DNA of 18,770 nucleotides. Origin: UBA4312 sp002394635 (GTDB lineage: Bacteria; Bacillota_I; Bacilli_A; Erysipelotrichales; Erysipelotrichaceae). Both the position numbers and the translations under genes were made by a program. The stretch covers positions 1 through 18,770 of the forward strand of contig CAMNHO010000025.1 in assembly GCA_946539765.1 (NCBI GenBank), in the 5' to 3' direction. How positions within the stretch are numbered: the stretch's first letter is position 1; the number at the start of each line of letters is the position of its first letter. The notes beneath the pieces were generated by a model. The model did no database searches and was not told where the DNA came from. It saw nothing but the letters and a program-made list of their open reading frames with translations. Of the stretch, positions 1 through 8,700 are shown piece by piece.

Positions 1-26
1 AATATATATGAAAGGAGAGTCAGATC

Positions 27-1100
27 ATGAAAGTGAAAAAATGGATGCGTTTGGTACTAGTAGGTAGTTTGTCCCTTGGTTTATTCGGGTGTGGTGCTTT
101 ACAGAGCACACCGGGAAAAACAGCGGCTGTCCAATTGAAGAAATCATCGTCTGAAGAAGAAAAGATGTATGTCACAGGTTGTAAAAAGAAATTGAAGGTG
201 TATGAAAAAGCCGATAAGGACAGCGAGGTAGTTGGCAAGCTGGCTTTAAAGGATAAGGTTATTGTGATTGATGATGACGATGATGATTATTATGAGATCG
301 AAGCGGTGGATCAAGACATCAAAGGATATGTAGATGCACATTATTTGACGGATTCAAAGAAAGCCGTAACAAAACCGGGTATCCGATATATCTCAGAGGA
401 TAAAGTGGATATGCTGGATGATTCAGAGGAAGACAGTGATCTGGTTGCGACGTTAAATAAAGGGACAGCTGTTACTGTTATTGCCAAACCAGCCGGGGAT
501 TACTACTATGTTTACAGCAAAGATGCTGATGAATATGGGTATGTAGAAGTGGAAGTCTTGTCAAAAGAAAAACCGGTTGAAGAAAAAAAAGAGGAAAAGA
601 AGGAAGAAGTCCCGAAACAACAGGCACAACCTTCTAAGATTTTTGGGGCCGGTACGCCACCGACAAATTATTATGGACCGTATTACGTATATGTGGATTC
701 CGGTTATCTGGCACTTCGCAATGCGATGGCCTTTGATGCCTCCAACGAATTGGGAGCAATGTATAACAATGAGCAAGTATATGTTTTGGAAACCGGTGGT
801 CAATATTGGTATGTATACAGTCCGACTTTAGGCATGTACGGATATACCAATGCGAACTATCTGTATACTGCACCACAGAAAAAACAAACGTCGAATCCGA
901 CGTATTATGCCAGTGTAAAAACAGGATATCTGGCATTACGAAATGCGATGGCATATGATACCTCCAATGAAATTGCTCAACTTGCCAACGGAACGGCCGT
1001 CGAATTGGTTGATAAAGACACAGGTACGGAATACTGGTATGTGTATGTGCCTTCCCTTGACATGTACGGCTATGTTAACGGAAACTATTTGACAAAATAA
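27..1100 (+). CDS. SH3-repeat surface lipoprotein
   Basis: Predicted 357-residue exported lipoprotein. Residues 1-21 are a positively charged, hydrophobic signal peptide ending in a lipobox (LFGC), so Cys22 should be lipidated and the protein held on the outer face of the membrane. Four bacterial SH3-like repeats follow, at about 47-107, 119-178, 220-279 and 293-355. Each ends in a G-Y-V/T-x-x-x-Y-L type strand. Repeats 3 and 4 are closely related (both contain GYLALRNAMA) and are separated from 1-2 by a Lys/Glu/Pro-rich linker at about 180-210. Such repeats usually bind peptidoglycan or other wall material; no catalytic domain is visible. GAAAGGAGAG at 10-19 gives a good ribosome site for this ATG. 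The next gene starts one base after the stop, so the two probably work together at the cell surface. The ligand is unknown. Confidence 0.8.
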   Translation: MKVKKWMRLVLVGSLSLGLFGCGALQSTPGKTAAVQLKKSSSEEEKMYVTGCKKKLKVYEKADKDSEVVGKLALKDKVIVIDDDDDDYYEIEAVDQDIKGYVDAHYLTDSKKAVTKPGIRYISEDKVDMLDDSEEDSDLVATLNKGTAVTVIAKPAGDYYYVYSKDADEYGYVEVEVLSKEKPVEEKKEEKKEEVPKQQAQPSKIFGAGTPPTNYYGPYYVYVDSGYLALRNAMAFDASNELGAMYNNEQVYVLETGGQYWYVYSPTLGMYGYTNANYLYTAPQKKQTSNPTYYASVKTGYLALRNAMAYDTSNEIAQLANGTAVELVDKDTGTEYWYVYVPSLDMYGYVNGNYLTK

Positions 1101-1101
1101 A

Positions 1102-1932
1102 ATGAAAAGATTATTTACTTATTTTCTTTGCTTTGGGCTTCTGTTGGGTGGATGTACACAGAAAACCGAAGGGGTCGAAAAGAAAACGGAGAGTGTACAA
1201 CAAACAAAGGAAATCAAAGAAACAAAAGACGAATCTTTCCAGCTGAAAAAGGATGTGGAGGACTTTCTGATCGATAATTATGAAGATAGTGAAAATGTCG
1301 CTATCGGCATCCAGCTAGTTGATGAAAAGGCATTGACTGATATCAATAGTCATAAAATGCAGGCGGCTAGCCTGATCAAGCTGTATATTGCCGGCTGCAT
1401 CTATGAAAATATGGAAACGATCGATGAACCGACACAACAGATGCTGGTACAGATGATTACCATCAGTGACAATACGGCCTGCAATAATCTGATCGATCTG
1501 CTAGGAAATGGGGATACGGAAGCTGGAAAAGCCCGTGTGAATCTGTATTGTGAAAACCATGGATTCGAAGATACGCATTTAGGAAGAAAGATGATGGAAT
1601 CCAATGACGTGGATGACAACTATACATCGGTAAAGGATTGTACGACTTTCCTTTCCATGATTTACCACAAGAAGCTGCCGGGTTCAGAAGAGATTCTGGA
1701 TCTGATGAAAAAACAGGAACGTAAAAATAAGATCCCGGCCGGGATCCCGGAAGGCATTGAAACAGGAAATAAAACCGGTGAACTTGCTGATGTGGAAAAT
1801 GATGTGGCAATCATCTTTTCTGACAGACCATACATTCTCTGCGTCATGACAGAAAAGGCGGCCAATCCGGGTGCTGCCAGAGAGTTTATTATCCATCTTT
1901 CTACCTACGTCTATGAACAAGTGAACACTTAA
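1102..1932 (+). CDS. Lipoprotein with class A beta-lactamase fold (serine hydrolase)
   Basis: 276-residue predicted lipoprotein: signal peptide ending in LLGGC with the lipidated Cys at 18, a charged linker to about residue 48, then a serine hydrolase domain. The three active-site signatures of the penicillin-binding/beta-lactamase superfamily are present in order: S90-L-I-K93, S122-D-N124 and K224-T-G226. The omega-loop glutamate that class A beta-lactamases use for deacylation is not visible; the region after LGR at 160-162 reads KMMESND, without an E-x-x-x-N pattern. It is therefore more likely a wall-related peptidase or esterase, or a slow beta-lactam binder, than a resistance enzyme (inference). 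The ATG follows the upstream stop by one base and has no clear ribosome site, so translation is probably coupled to the SH3 lipoprotein gene. A hairpin terminator follows directly. Confidence 0.8.
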   Translation: MKRLFTYFLCFGLLLGGCTQKTEGVEKKTESVQQTKEIKETKDESFQLKKDVEDFLIDNYEDSENVAIGIQLVDEKALTDINSHKMQAASLIKLYIAGCIYENMETIDEPTQQMLVQMITISDNTACNNLIDLLGNGDTEAGKARVNLYCENHGFEDTHLGRKMMESNDVDDNYTSVKDCTTFLSMIYHKKLPGSEEILDLMKKQERKNKIPAGIPEGIETGNKTGELADVENDVAIIFSDRPYILCVMTEKAANPGAAREFIIHLSTYVYEQVNT

Positions 1933-1933
1933 A

Positions 1934-1966
1934 AAAGAAGCTGAGTTTCAGCTTCTTTATTCTTTT
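1934..1966. terminator. Bidirectional intrinsic terminator
   Basis: A perfect 11-bp stem (1934-1944 with 1948-1958, loop GTT) is flanked by an A run on the left and T-rich sequence on the right, so it can stop transcription of the lipoprotein pair on the plus strand and of the PurF-like gene on the minus strand. The PurF-like stop codon (1957-1959) overlaps the end of the stem. Confidence 0.85.
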
Positions 1967-3375
1967 CCGTTCCAGCAATAGGTACAGAGATTTTCTTTAT
2001 CGATACCGACAGCGTCCAGCAGATCATCCAGGCGATTATACCCTAGCGAAGAAAATCCTTGCTGCTTGCGGATGCCTTCGATCATTGTATGATATCGGTC
2101 ACTGTCCGGGTTGGCATAGTCATAGAGAACATCTCTTTCAACATCCAGCCCTTCTTCCTGTGTAATGACTCTTCGCGCTATCAGTTCCATTTCACTGGTA
2201 GAGCGGGAGAAGTTGATATATTTACAACCGAACATGATCGGAGGGCAGGCGGCACGGACATGAACATCCTTGGCACCGCTGCGATACAGAAACTGTGTGG
2301 TTTCCCGCAGCTGTGTACCGCGTACAATGGAATCATCGATCAGTAAGATCTTCTGTCCGTCGATCAGGTCATGGACAGGAATGATCTTCATTTTGGCAAT
2401 CAGATCCCTCGCAGACTGATAGGTTGGCATAAAAGATCGTGGCCAGGTTGGTGTATATTTGATAAATGGCCGTGAGAATGGTATACCGGATTCATTGGCA
2501 TATCCGATAGCATGGGCTGTTCCGGAATCCGGAACACCGGCTACCATATCAATTTCATTTGGATCCGGCTGATCTCTTTTTGCCATTAAATGGCCGCAGT
2601 TATAACGCATTTTTTCTACCGATACACCTTCATAACTGGTTGAAGGATATCCATAGTAGCACCAAAGGAAGGTACAGATACGCATTTTCTTACCAGGTTT
2701 GGCTAATGTCTTGACACCATTGGGTGTCATAATACAGATTTCACCAGGACCTAATTCTTTATAGTCATGATAACCGAGATTTAAATAGGCAAATGATTCA
2801 AAAGAAGCGCAGTACCCATCCAGTTTCTCACCAACTACGATTGGTGTTCTGCCCAATTTGTCACGGGCTAAGAAGATTCCTTTTGGGGTTAAAAGTAGAA
2901 TGGACATGGAACCATCGATGCGACTTTGCGCATACTTGATTCCTTCGACGAGATTATCTTGTTGATTGATCAAAGCGGCGACCAGCTCGGTGGAGTTAAT
3001 GTTTTTACCACCGCTCATTTCAAGGAAATGCATGTTGTTGTTATGGATTATTTCTTCGGTAAGTTCGTTTGTATTGTTGATGCGACCGACAGTTGTAATC
3101 GCATAGGTCCCATGATGAGAACGTACGATCAAAGGCTGTGGGTCATAGTCTGAAATACAACCAATACCGAGATATCCCATCATGTCATGGATTTCATTTT
3201 CAAATTTTGTCCGAAATGGAGCACTTTCAATATTGTGGATCGAACGGTTAAATCCTTCATTACCGTACACCGCAATACCGGCTCTTCGTGTTCCTAGATG
3301 GGAATGATAATCAGTTCCAAAAAATAAATCGAAGACACAATCACGTTTAGAAGCTGCTGCAAAGTAACCACCCAT
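1957..3375 (-). CDS. PurF-like amidophosphoribosyltransferase (atypical)
   Basis: 472 residues with the two-domain layout of glutamine PRPP amidotransferase, the first step of purine synthesis: an N-terminal Ntn-type glutaminase domain and a C-terminal phosphoribosyltransferase domain. The second domain is convincing: VPDSG at 281-285 and the PRPP loop LLIDDSIVRGT at 344-354. Cys234, Cys384, Cys464 and Cys467 (CTYC near the end) match the spacing of the iron-sulfur ligands of the Bacillus-type enzyme. The first domain is odd. Cys13, after 12 residues that could be a cleaved propeptide, is the only candidate nucleophile. The usual N-G-N oxyanion motif reads R98-I-N-N, and the usual S-D-T-E reads N-S-T-E (127-130). 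GGGAGG at about 3383-3388 supports this start. It is not in a purine operon. It belongs to the PurF family, but a true PurF role is uncertain. Confidence 0.8.
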   Translation of the reverse strand: MGGYFAAASKRDCVFDLFFGTDYHSHLGTRRAGIAVYGNEGFNRSIHNIESAPFRTKFENEIHDMMGYLGIGCISDYDPQPLIVRSHHGTYAITTVGRINNTNELTEEIIHNNNMHFLEMSGGKNINSTELVAALINQQDNLVEGIKYAQSRIDGSMSILLLTPKGIFLARDKLGRTPIVVGEKLDGYCASFESFAYLNLGYHDYKELGPGEICIMTPNGVKTLAKPGKKMRICTFLWCYYGYPSTSYEGVSVEKMRYNCGHLMAKRDQPDPNEIDMVAGVPDSGTAHAIGYANESGIPFSRPFIKYTPTWPRSFMPTYQSARDLIAKMKIIPVHDLIDGQKILLIDDSIVRGTQLRETTQFLYRSGAKDVHVRAACPPIMFGCKYINFSRSTSEMELIARRVITQEEGLDVERDVLYDYANPDSDRYHTMIEGIRKQQGFSSLGYNRLDDLLDAVGIDKENLCTYCWNGKE

Positions 3376-3402
3376 AGATGTTCCTCCCTTTTTTTCTTTA
3401 AG

Positions 3403-3411
3403 ATTATAACA
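3403..3411 (-). promoter_or_regulatory. Extended -10 promoter for the PurF-like gene
   Basis: Read on the minus strand the sequence is TG-T-TATAAT, an extended -10 element. The predicted start near 3396 gives a short leader of about 20 bases that contains the GGGAGG ribosome site. No good -35 box was found. Confidence 0.55.
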
Positions 3412-3514
3412 GATTCATAGACTGAATTGGACTTTTTTAACGAAATTTTATAATTATAACACTTTAAGTTGTTCTTAAAATGATTTATAGGCTGTATTTC
3501 AACGAAAAATACGG

Positions 3515-3520
3515 TATAAT
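3515..3520 (+). promoter_or_regulatory. TATAAT -10 box 12 bases before the start of the serine hydrolase gene
   Basis: A perfect TATAAT ends 12 bases before the ATG at 3533. With usual spacing transcription starts near 3527, leaving about six untranslated bases and no room for a ribosome site. The -35 region is weak. Confidence 0.55.
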
Positions 3521-3532
3521 ACATGTCATATT

Positions 3533-4492
3533 ATGAAAAAAGTGAAACGAATCAAAACCTATCGGGATACAAGATCGAATATTCGCAAGATTCTTTTGTG
3601 TATTCTCTTACTATGTATTTTTTCTTCCATTCTATGGATCGATCTGGAACTTTATAAAAACATTTATGAGCAACAAAACGCCAAGGATGTCAGTACGGTT
3701 GTCGATGTGCCGGTAAATTTTGATGAGGACACCTATGTTGTAAATAAGTATTCATCGGAAACTTTACAGGCACGTATCGAAGATTATCTGCAATCACACC
3801 AGATCAATACGGATCGGCTGGGTATTGCGGTATATAATTTCGAAGAACAGACAGAATATACATGGCAGGATGACCTGGAATTCATTGCCGGCAGCACATA
3901 CAAACTGCCTCTTGCCATGTTGTATTATGACATGATCGACTCTAAAGAACTGTCTTTGGACTCTGTTATTCCGTATACCAGTTATATGGGGGATGAATCC
4001 TCCGGTATCATCTCCAGCCAGTATCCGGTAGGATCTGAGGTTCCTCTCAGCGAGCTTCTCTATGAGCTGATCGTTCATTCGGACAATTCGGCTGGATATA
4101 TTCTGTATGAAGAGCTTGGGGGATGGCAATCCTTTAAGGATCTATGTCTCAAATATACCAATAAATCAATGGATGATGAGTTCTCGGAAGAAAATGTAAT
4201 GACGCCGGGCTATCTTGAGGATGTATTAAAGTACTTGTATACGCATAAAGAGAAGTATACGGATCTGATAGAAAACATGGCAGCCAGTCAGCCAAACCAG
4301 TATCTGGATTATGTTATTCAGGTTGGAATGCCTCAGAAATATGGCAGCTATGATATCCATCTCTGTGCCGGCGGCTTTGTAGAAGAAAATGTTTCTCCAT
4401 ACTGTATTTGTATTTTTACGACGGGATTAGGAGGAGCCGAGCAGATCATGGGAGATCTCAATGAAATCTGTTATAACTATTTTAAAATATAA
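3533..4492 (+). CDS. Membrane-anchored serine hydrolase, beta-lactamase fold
   Basis: 319 residues. A basic N-terminus and one hydrophobic segment at about 19-36 suggest a signal anchor with the catalytic domain outside. Superfamily signatures are S121-T-Y-K124 and S183-D-N185. The third motif, normally K-T/S-G, reads K269-Y-G271, an unusual substitution at a residue that contacts the substrate carboxylate in beta-lactamases and penicillin-binding proteins. It shares the fold of the lipoprotein at 1102-1932 but not its sequence in detail, so the two look like separate members rather than a recent duplication. The substrate is unknown; a wall peptide or ester is plausible. No Shine-Dalgarno precedes the ATG, and a TATAAT box lies only 12 bases upstream. 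No alternative start before the hydrophobic segment is better supported. A terminator follows at 4500. Confidence 0.75.
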   Translation: MKKVKRIKTYRDTRSNIRKILLCILLLCIFSSILWIDLELYKNIYEQQNAKDVSTVVDVPVNFDEDTYVVNKYSSETLQARIEDYLQSHQINTDRLGIAVYNFEEQTEYTWQDDLEFIAGSTYKLPLAMLYYDMIDSKELSLDSVIPYTSYMGDESSGIISSQYPVGSEVPLSELLYELIVHSDNSAGYILYEELGGWQSFKDLCLKYTNKSMDDEFSEENVMTPGYLEDVLKYLYTHKEKYTDLIENMAASQPNQYLDYVIQVGMPQKYGSYDIHLCAGGFVEENVSPYCICIFTTGLGGAEQIMGDLNEICYNYFKI

Positions 4493-4499
4493 GTGAATT

Positions 4500-4540
4500 C
4501 CATGGAAGTTGGCTGTTTTAGTCCGCTTTCATGGTTTTTT
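4500..4540 (+). terminator. Intrinsic terminator
   Basis: CCATGGAAG (4500-4508) pairs with CTTTCATGG (4526-4534), nine pairs including one G-U, with further pairing possible in the loop, followed by six T. It ends the serine hydrolase unit and isolates it from sbcD. Confidence 0.8.
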
Positions 4541-4568
4541 GATTTTATTCTTTTTTATATAAATCGTT

Positions 4569-4574
4569 TATAAT
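4569..4574 (+). promoter_or_regulatory. -10 box of the sbcDC promoter
   Basis: A perfect TATAAT lies just after the terminator and 23 bases before the sbcD ATG. The predicted leader of about 17 bases contains GAGGG. A matching -35 box is not obvious (TATTCT at 4546 is weak). Confidence 0.5.
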
Positions 4575-4597
4575 ATAAGAAGTGCGAGGGATATAAG

Positions 4598-5752
4598 ATG
4601 AAACTATTTCATATTTCGGATCTACATATAGGAAAACAGTTGAAGACATATAATCTAACACAGCTTCAAAACGATGTGTTCCATCAGATCATTGAGAAAA
4701 CCAAAGAACAACAGCCGGATGTTCTGATTATTGCCGGGGATGTATATGATAAGAATGTACCCAGTGCTGAAGCTTTCGATCTGTTTGATACCTTTTTAAA
4801 AGATTTTACAAAAACCAATCCAAAGGTTCCCGTTTATATTATTGCCGGTAATCACGACGATGCTTCCCGTCTTCAATTTGGGAGCACGTTTTTCCGGGAT
4901 CATAATATTTTTATATCCACTTTACCACCGCAGAGCAACGATTCGTTTTTGATGAAGCAAACATTGACAGATGCCTATGGGAATGTAAATTTTTACTTTC
5001 TTCCGTTTACACGACCGTCTATGGTGCGGGGCTGGCTGGACGTAAAAAATTATCAAGATGCCATTGAACAGCTGATCGCAAGAGAAGCCATCGATACCAG
5101 ACAGAGAAATGTCCTGATTTCCCACCAGTTTTATGTCTATGGACAATCGCGGCCGGAACGTAGTGAATCCGAACTGAATTATCTTTCAGTGGGTGGACTG
5201 GACTGTGTCGATACCATGGTCGTTGATGATTTTGATTATGTAGCCCTGGGACATATTCACAGAGCACAAAAAGTAGGAAAAGAATCTATCCGCTACAGTG
5301 GGACACCCATTAAATACTCCTTGAGCGAAGTGGATCATATTAAAGGGATCCAGGTTGTGGAAATGAAGGAGAAGGGAAATATCACCTATGATTTTATTCC
5401 TTTGGTTTCATCGCCGGATATCCGGAAGGTGGAAGGGACTTTACAGGAAATTCTGGCACAAGCCAGCGAATCGAACAAGGATGATTATGTGTACATTGTG
5501 CTGAAAGAGAATATCCCCTACAATCCGTTAGATCTTCTGCGCGAACGATACAGCCACATAGTGGAAGTACAGAATCCTTGGATGCGGGCACAGCTTCATT
5601 TAGCTGAAGCACAGCAGGATGGAAAAGAAATTGACCCGATGGAAGCTTTTCGGGAATTTTATGCACAGATCCGCGATGAAACACTAGAGGGATCGAAAGA
5701 ACAGTTGATGATGGATATTATTGACCAGGCACAGAAAGGAGACAAAGCGTGA
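4598..5752 (+). CDS. sbcD: Nuclease SbcCD subunit D
   Basis: 384-residue metallophosphoesterase, the Mre11-type nuclease subunit that works with SbcC to open hairpins and process blocked DNA ends. All the metal-binding motifs are present in order: D8-L-H10, G47-D48-x-x-D51, G84-N-H-D87, H176 in LISHQ, and G218-H-I-H221. Length is normal for the bacterial family. GAGGG at 4586-4590 sits seven bases before the ATG. The stop codon overlaps the SbcC start (GTGA), giving translational coupling and balanced subunit production. Confidence 0.95.
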   Translation: MKLFHISDLHIGKQLKTYNLTQLQNDVFHQIIEKTKEQQPDVLIIAGDVYDKNVPSAEAFDLFDTFLKDFTKTNPKVPVYIIAGNHDDASRLQFGSTFFRDHNIFISTLPPQSNDSFLMKQTLTDAYGNVNFYFLPFTRPSMVRGWLDVKNYQDAIEQLIAREAIDTRQRNVLISHQFYVYGQSRPERSESELNYLSVGGLDCVDTMVVDDFDYVALGHIHRAQKVGKESIRYSGTPIKYSLSEVDHIKGIQVVEMKEKGNITYDFIPLVSSPDIRKVEGTLQEILAQASESNKDDYVYIVLKENIPYNPLDLLRERYSHIVEVQNPWMRAQLHLAEAQQDGKEIDPMEAFREFYAQIRDETLEGSKEQLMMDIIDQAQKGDKA

Positions 5753-8700
5753 AACCGATCTATATTGAAATGAAAGCTTTTGGATCCTACGTCCATGAAC
5801 GCATTGAATTTGACAAGGTCGGTCATGGCTTGTTCCTGATTACCGGACCGACCGGGGCCGGCAAGACGACCATCTTCGATGCGATTACGTATGCGTTGTA
5901 TGGAAAGACAAGTGGAAGTATGCGTACGGAGAAGATGATCCATAGTCAATATGCCAAAAAAGAAATGCGTACGGAGGTGACGTATTGTTTTTCCTATGGA
6001 AACGATAAATATACGATCGTCCGAAAAGCAGGTCAAGAAAAATATAAGCGAAATAAAGATGGCAGTTACAAGAAATTAAAGTCCGATTATCCTGAAGAAG
6101 TGGAACTGACGTTGCCAGATGGAAAACCATTCGATGGCAAGAAAGCCGATATCAATCATAAAATTGAAGAAATCATCAAATTGACGGCAGCGCAGTTTAA
6201 ACAGGTTGTGATGTTGGCACAAGGTGAGTTTACGGACTTGTTGAAGGCAAGATCTAACGACCGTCAGGAAATTTTTATGAAGATTTTTGATAATAGTATT
6301 TATACCTCTATTGAAGCTGAAACCAAGAAACGGTTTAACGAAATGTATGGTTCGTTAGAAGACACAAAGAAAAATATTCAGGAATCTTTGCAGATGGTTA
6401 CAATTCCATCAGACAGTGCGTACAAAGAAAAATGGGAAACGTTGTCTGATGGATTTCGTGAAGTTGATAAAGAAATATTGCTGGATACCTTATACCAGGT
6501 CAATCAGGAAATCGATACCAAAAAAAGAGCATTGGACAAAACGATATCGGACCTGGAAAGACAGGAAACCAGTCAGAGGACCTTGTTGAAAAATGCGGAG
6601 GAACTGAATCAGAAGTTTAAAGATGCAGAAGAAAAGAAGAAAGAGTATGAGGCAATCCTAAAAGAAGACGATACTGTTCGGAAATGGGAACAGCAGGTAG
6701 ATAAGGCAACACGGGCCCAAGTCGTACAGACTTCATATCAGATGTTTATCAAGGGACATAATGCTCTTAAAAAAAAGAAAAGCGATCTGGAACAATTAGA
6801 CAATGATATACGGCATTCCCGAGAAAGTATTGATAAATTCAAAGAAAAAAAAGAGAAAGCACAGTCTGTTTACGAGTCGAAAGGGGCTAAGCTGACCGGA
6901 CAGATCAGTACATTGGAATCGGGGTATACACAGTATGAAAAACTGGATGGGTTCAAGGCACAGAAGAATAATATGGATCAAACGATCCAATCTGTACGGA
7001 ATGTCTATGCATCCCTGCAGCGGTCTTTAAAAGATAAAAAGACAGAAGTACGAACAACAGAAGATCGTCAACAAGTATTGCTAAAAAGGATAAAGGACCC
7101 TGAGTACTTTACGATAATGATCCAAAATATTACGGATAAAAAGAAGCAGCTGGAAGATCTGAAAAAGGATCTGTCAAGGATGGCTTCATTAAAGGACTCT
7201 TTACAAATAAAGGAAACGGAACGGAGCGCAAAAGAAACGGAAAAAGATGCGGCATACCAACAGTATAATGACTATTATCAGTTGTTTCTATCTGATCAGG
7301 CGGCACTGGTTCGCAGCTCCCTAAAAGAAGGAAAGCCTTGTCCTGTCTGTGGCAGTATTCATCATGCTTCTGAATTACCGCTCCTTCAACCTCACGCAAC
7401 AAGCGCCGATATCCTCTACCAGAAAAAAACGCAGTTTGATACTTGTAGGCAGCAGTGGGAACAATTAAACACGGACTGCATTCAGCTTAATCAGGAAATA
7501 CAACTTTTGAGACAGACTATAAACAGGAATGCCTACCATGATACTGATCCGGACAAGGAGATAAATATTTGTTCTCAGGACATACAGGAGAATGAAAAGC
7601 TGAAAAAACAAGCAATCGACGATACTCGGGAAATGGCGGCCAATGATGAGAAACTGGTTGAGCAAAAAGATGCAATAGAAAAATTGGAGATGGCGCTCGA
7701 AGCGAATTCGAAAGAATTGCAGGAGCTGCAAAATCAGAATACCGGCCTCCAATCTCAGATTCAGACGATCCAGGAAACGCTGCCATGTGCGTCTTTGAAA
7801 GAGGCTAAAAGACAAGCAGAGATTTTACAAAGACAATTGGAATCCATTAAAACGAATCTGGAAAAAGCACAACAGACATATGAAAAGGAATACAATCAGT
7901 TGAATGGCTGGCTGGCAGCCAGGAAGACAATGGCGCAGGATCTTCAGTCATTGGAACAAGATCAAGTTCATCTAAATAAGAGGTTTGTCAAAGAACTGCG
8001 AACACAGGGCTTTGGATCGGAAAAAGAGTTTACCGACTCTATACTGGAACTGGATGTGATCCGAAAAGTCCGTCAAAAGATTACAGAGCATCAGGAAACA
8101 AAAAATCGTGTACAGGGACAATATCATACGTTGCTGGATTTAATAAAGGGTAAAGAAAGAACCGATACAACACTCTTACAGGAAACCATCCAAAAGCTGC
8201 AGTCCGAAAAAATGGGACTGCAGGCACAAAGAGATATCGTAGTCGGTATGATGCAAACCAATCGGAAGGCATATGAACGGTGCCATACTTTGTATGAGCA
8301 GTATGATCTTCTGCATCAGAAATACGAAGATATCCGTGACATCTATGTGGTGATCTGCGGGAAGACGCCGAGCCAGCATCTGGATTTTAAAACATTTATT
8401 TTACGTAAATATTTTAAGCAGATGTTAGCCAAAGCCAACGAACGTCTGATCCGTTTATCGCATAACCAGTTTATTTTGAAGTGTGTGGACATCGAAGATC
8501 TTGGAAACCGTGGCAGTGTGGGGCTGGATCTGAATGTAGTTCATCTGGTGACCAATGAAGAGCGGGATGCCAGAAGCTTGTCCGGGGGAGAAGCCTTTAT
8601 GGCGGCTTTATCGATGGCGCTGGGGATGGCAGATCTCATTCAGTTAAATAATGGCAGCGTGCGTATTGATACGATGTTTATTGATGAGGGATTTGGATCT

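Noticed and set aside
561..803. Open frames opposite the Lys/Glu-rich linker
   Set aside because: Products are Phe/Leu runs produced by reading A-rich codons backwards; no start signals or domains.
690..1097. Repeated DNA in the SH3 lipoprotein gene as a possible mobile or tandem repeat
   Set aside because: The two copies are diverged at the DNA level and explained by repeated protein domains.
1102..1932. Beta-lactamase resistance gene
   Set aside because: SxxK, SDN and KTG are present, but the omega-loop Glu needed for efficient deacylation is not seen and the context is a housekeeping lipoprotein pair.
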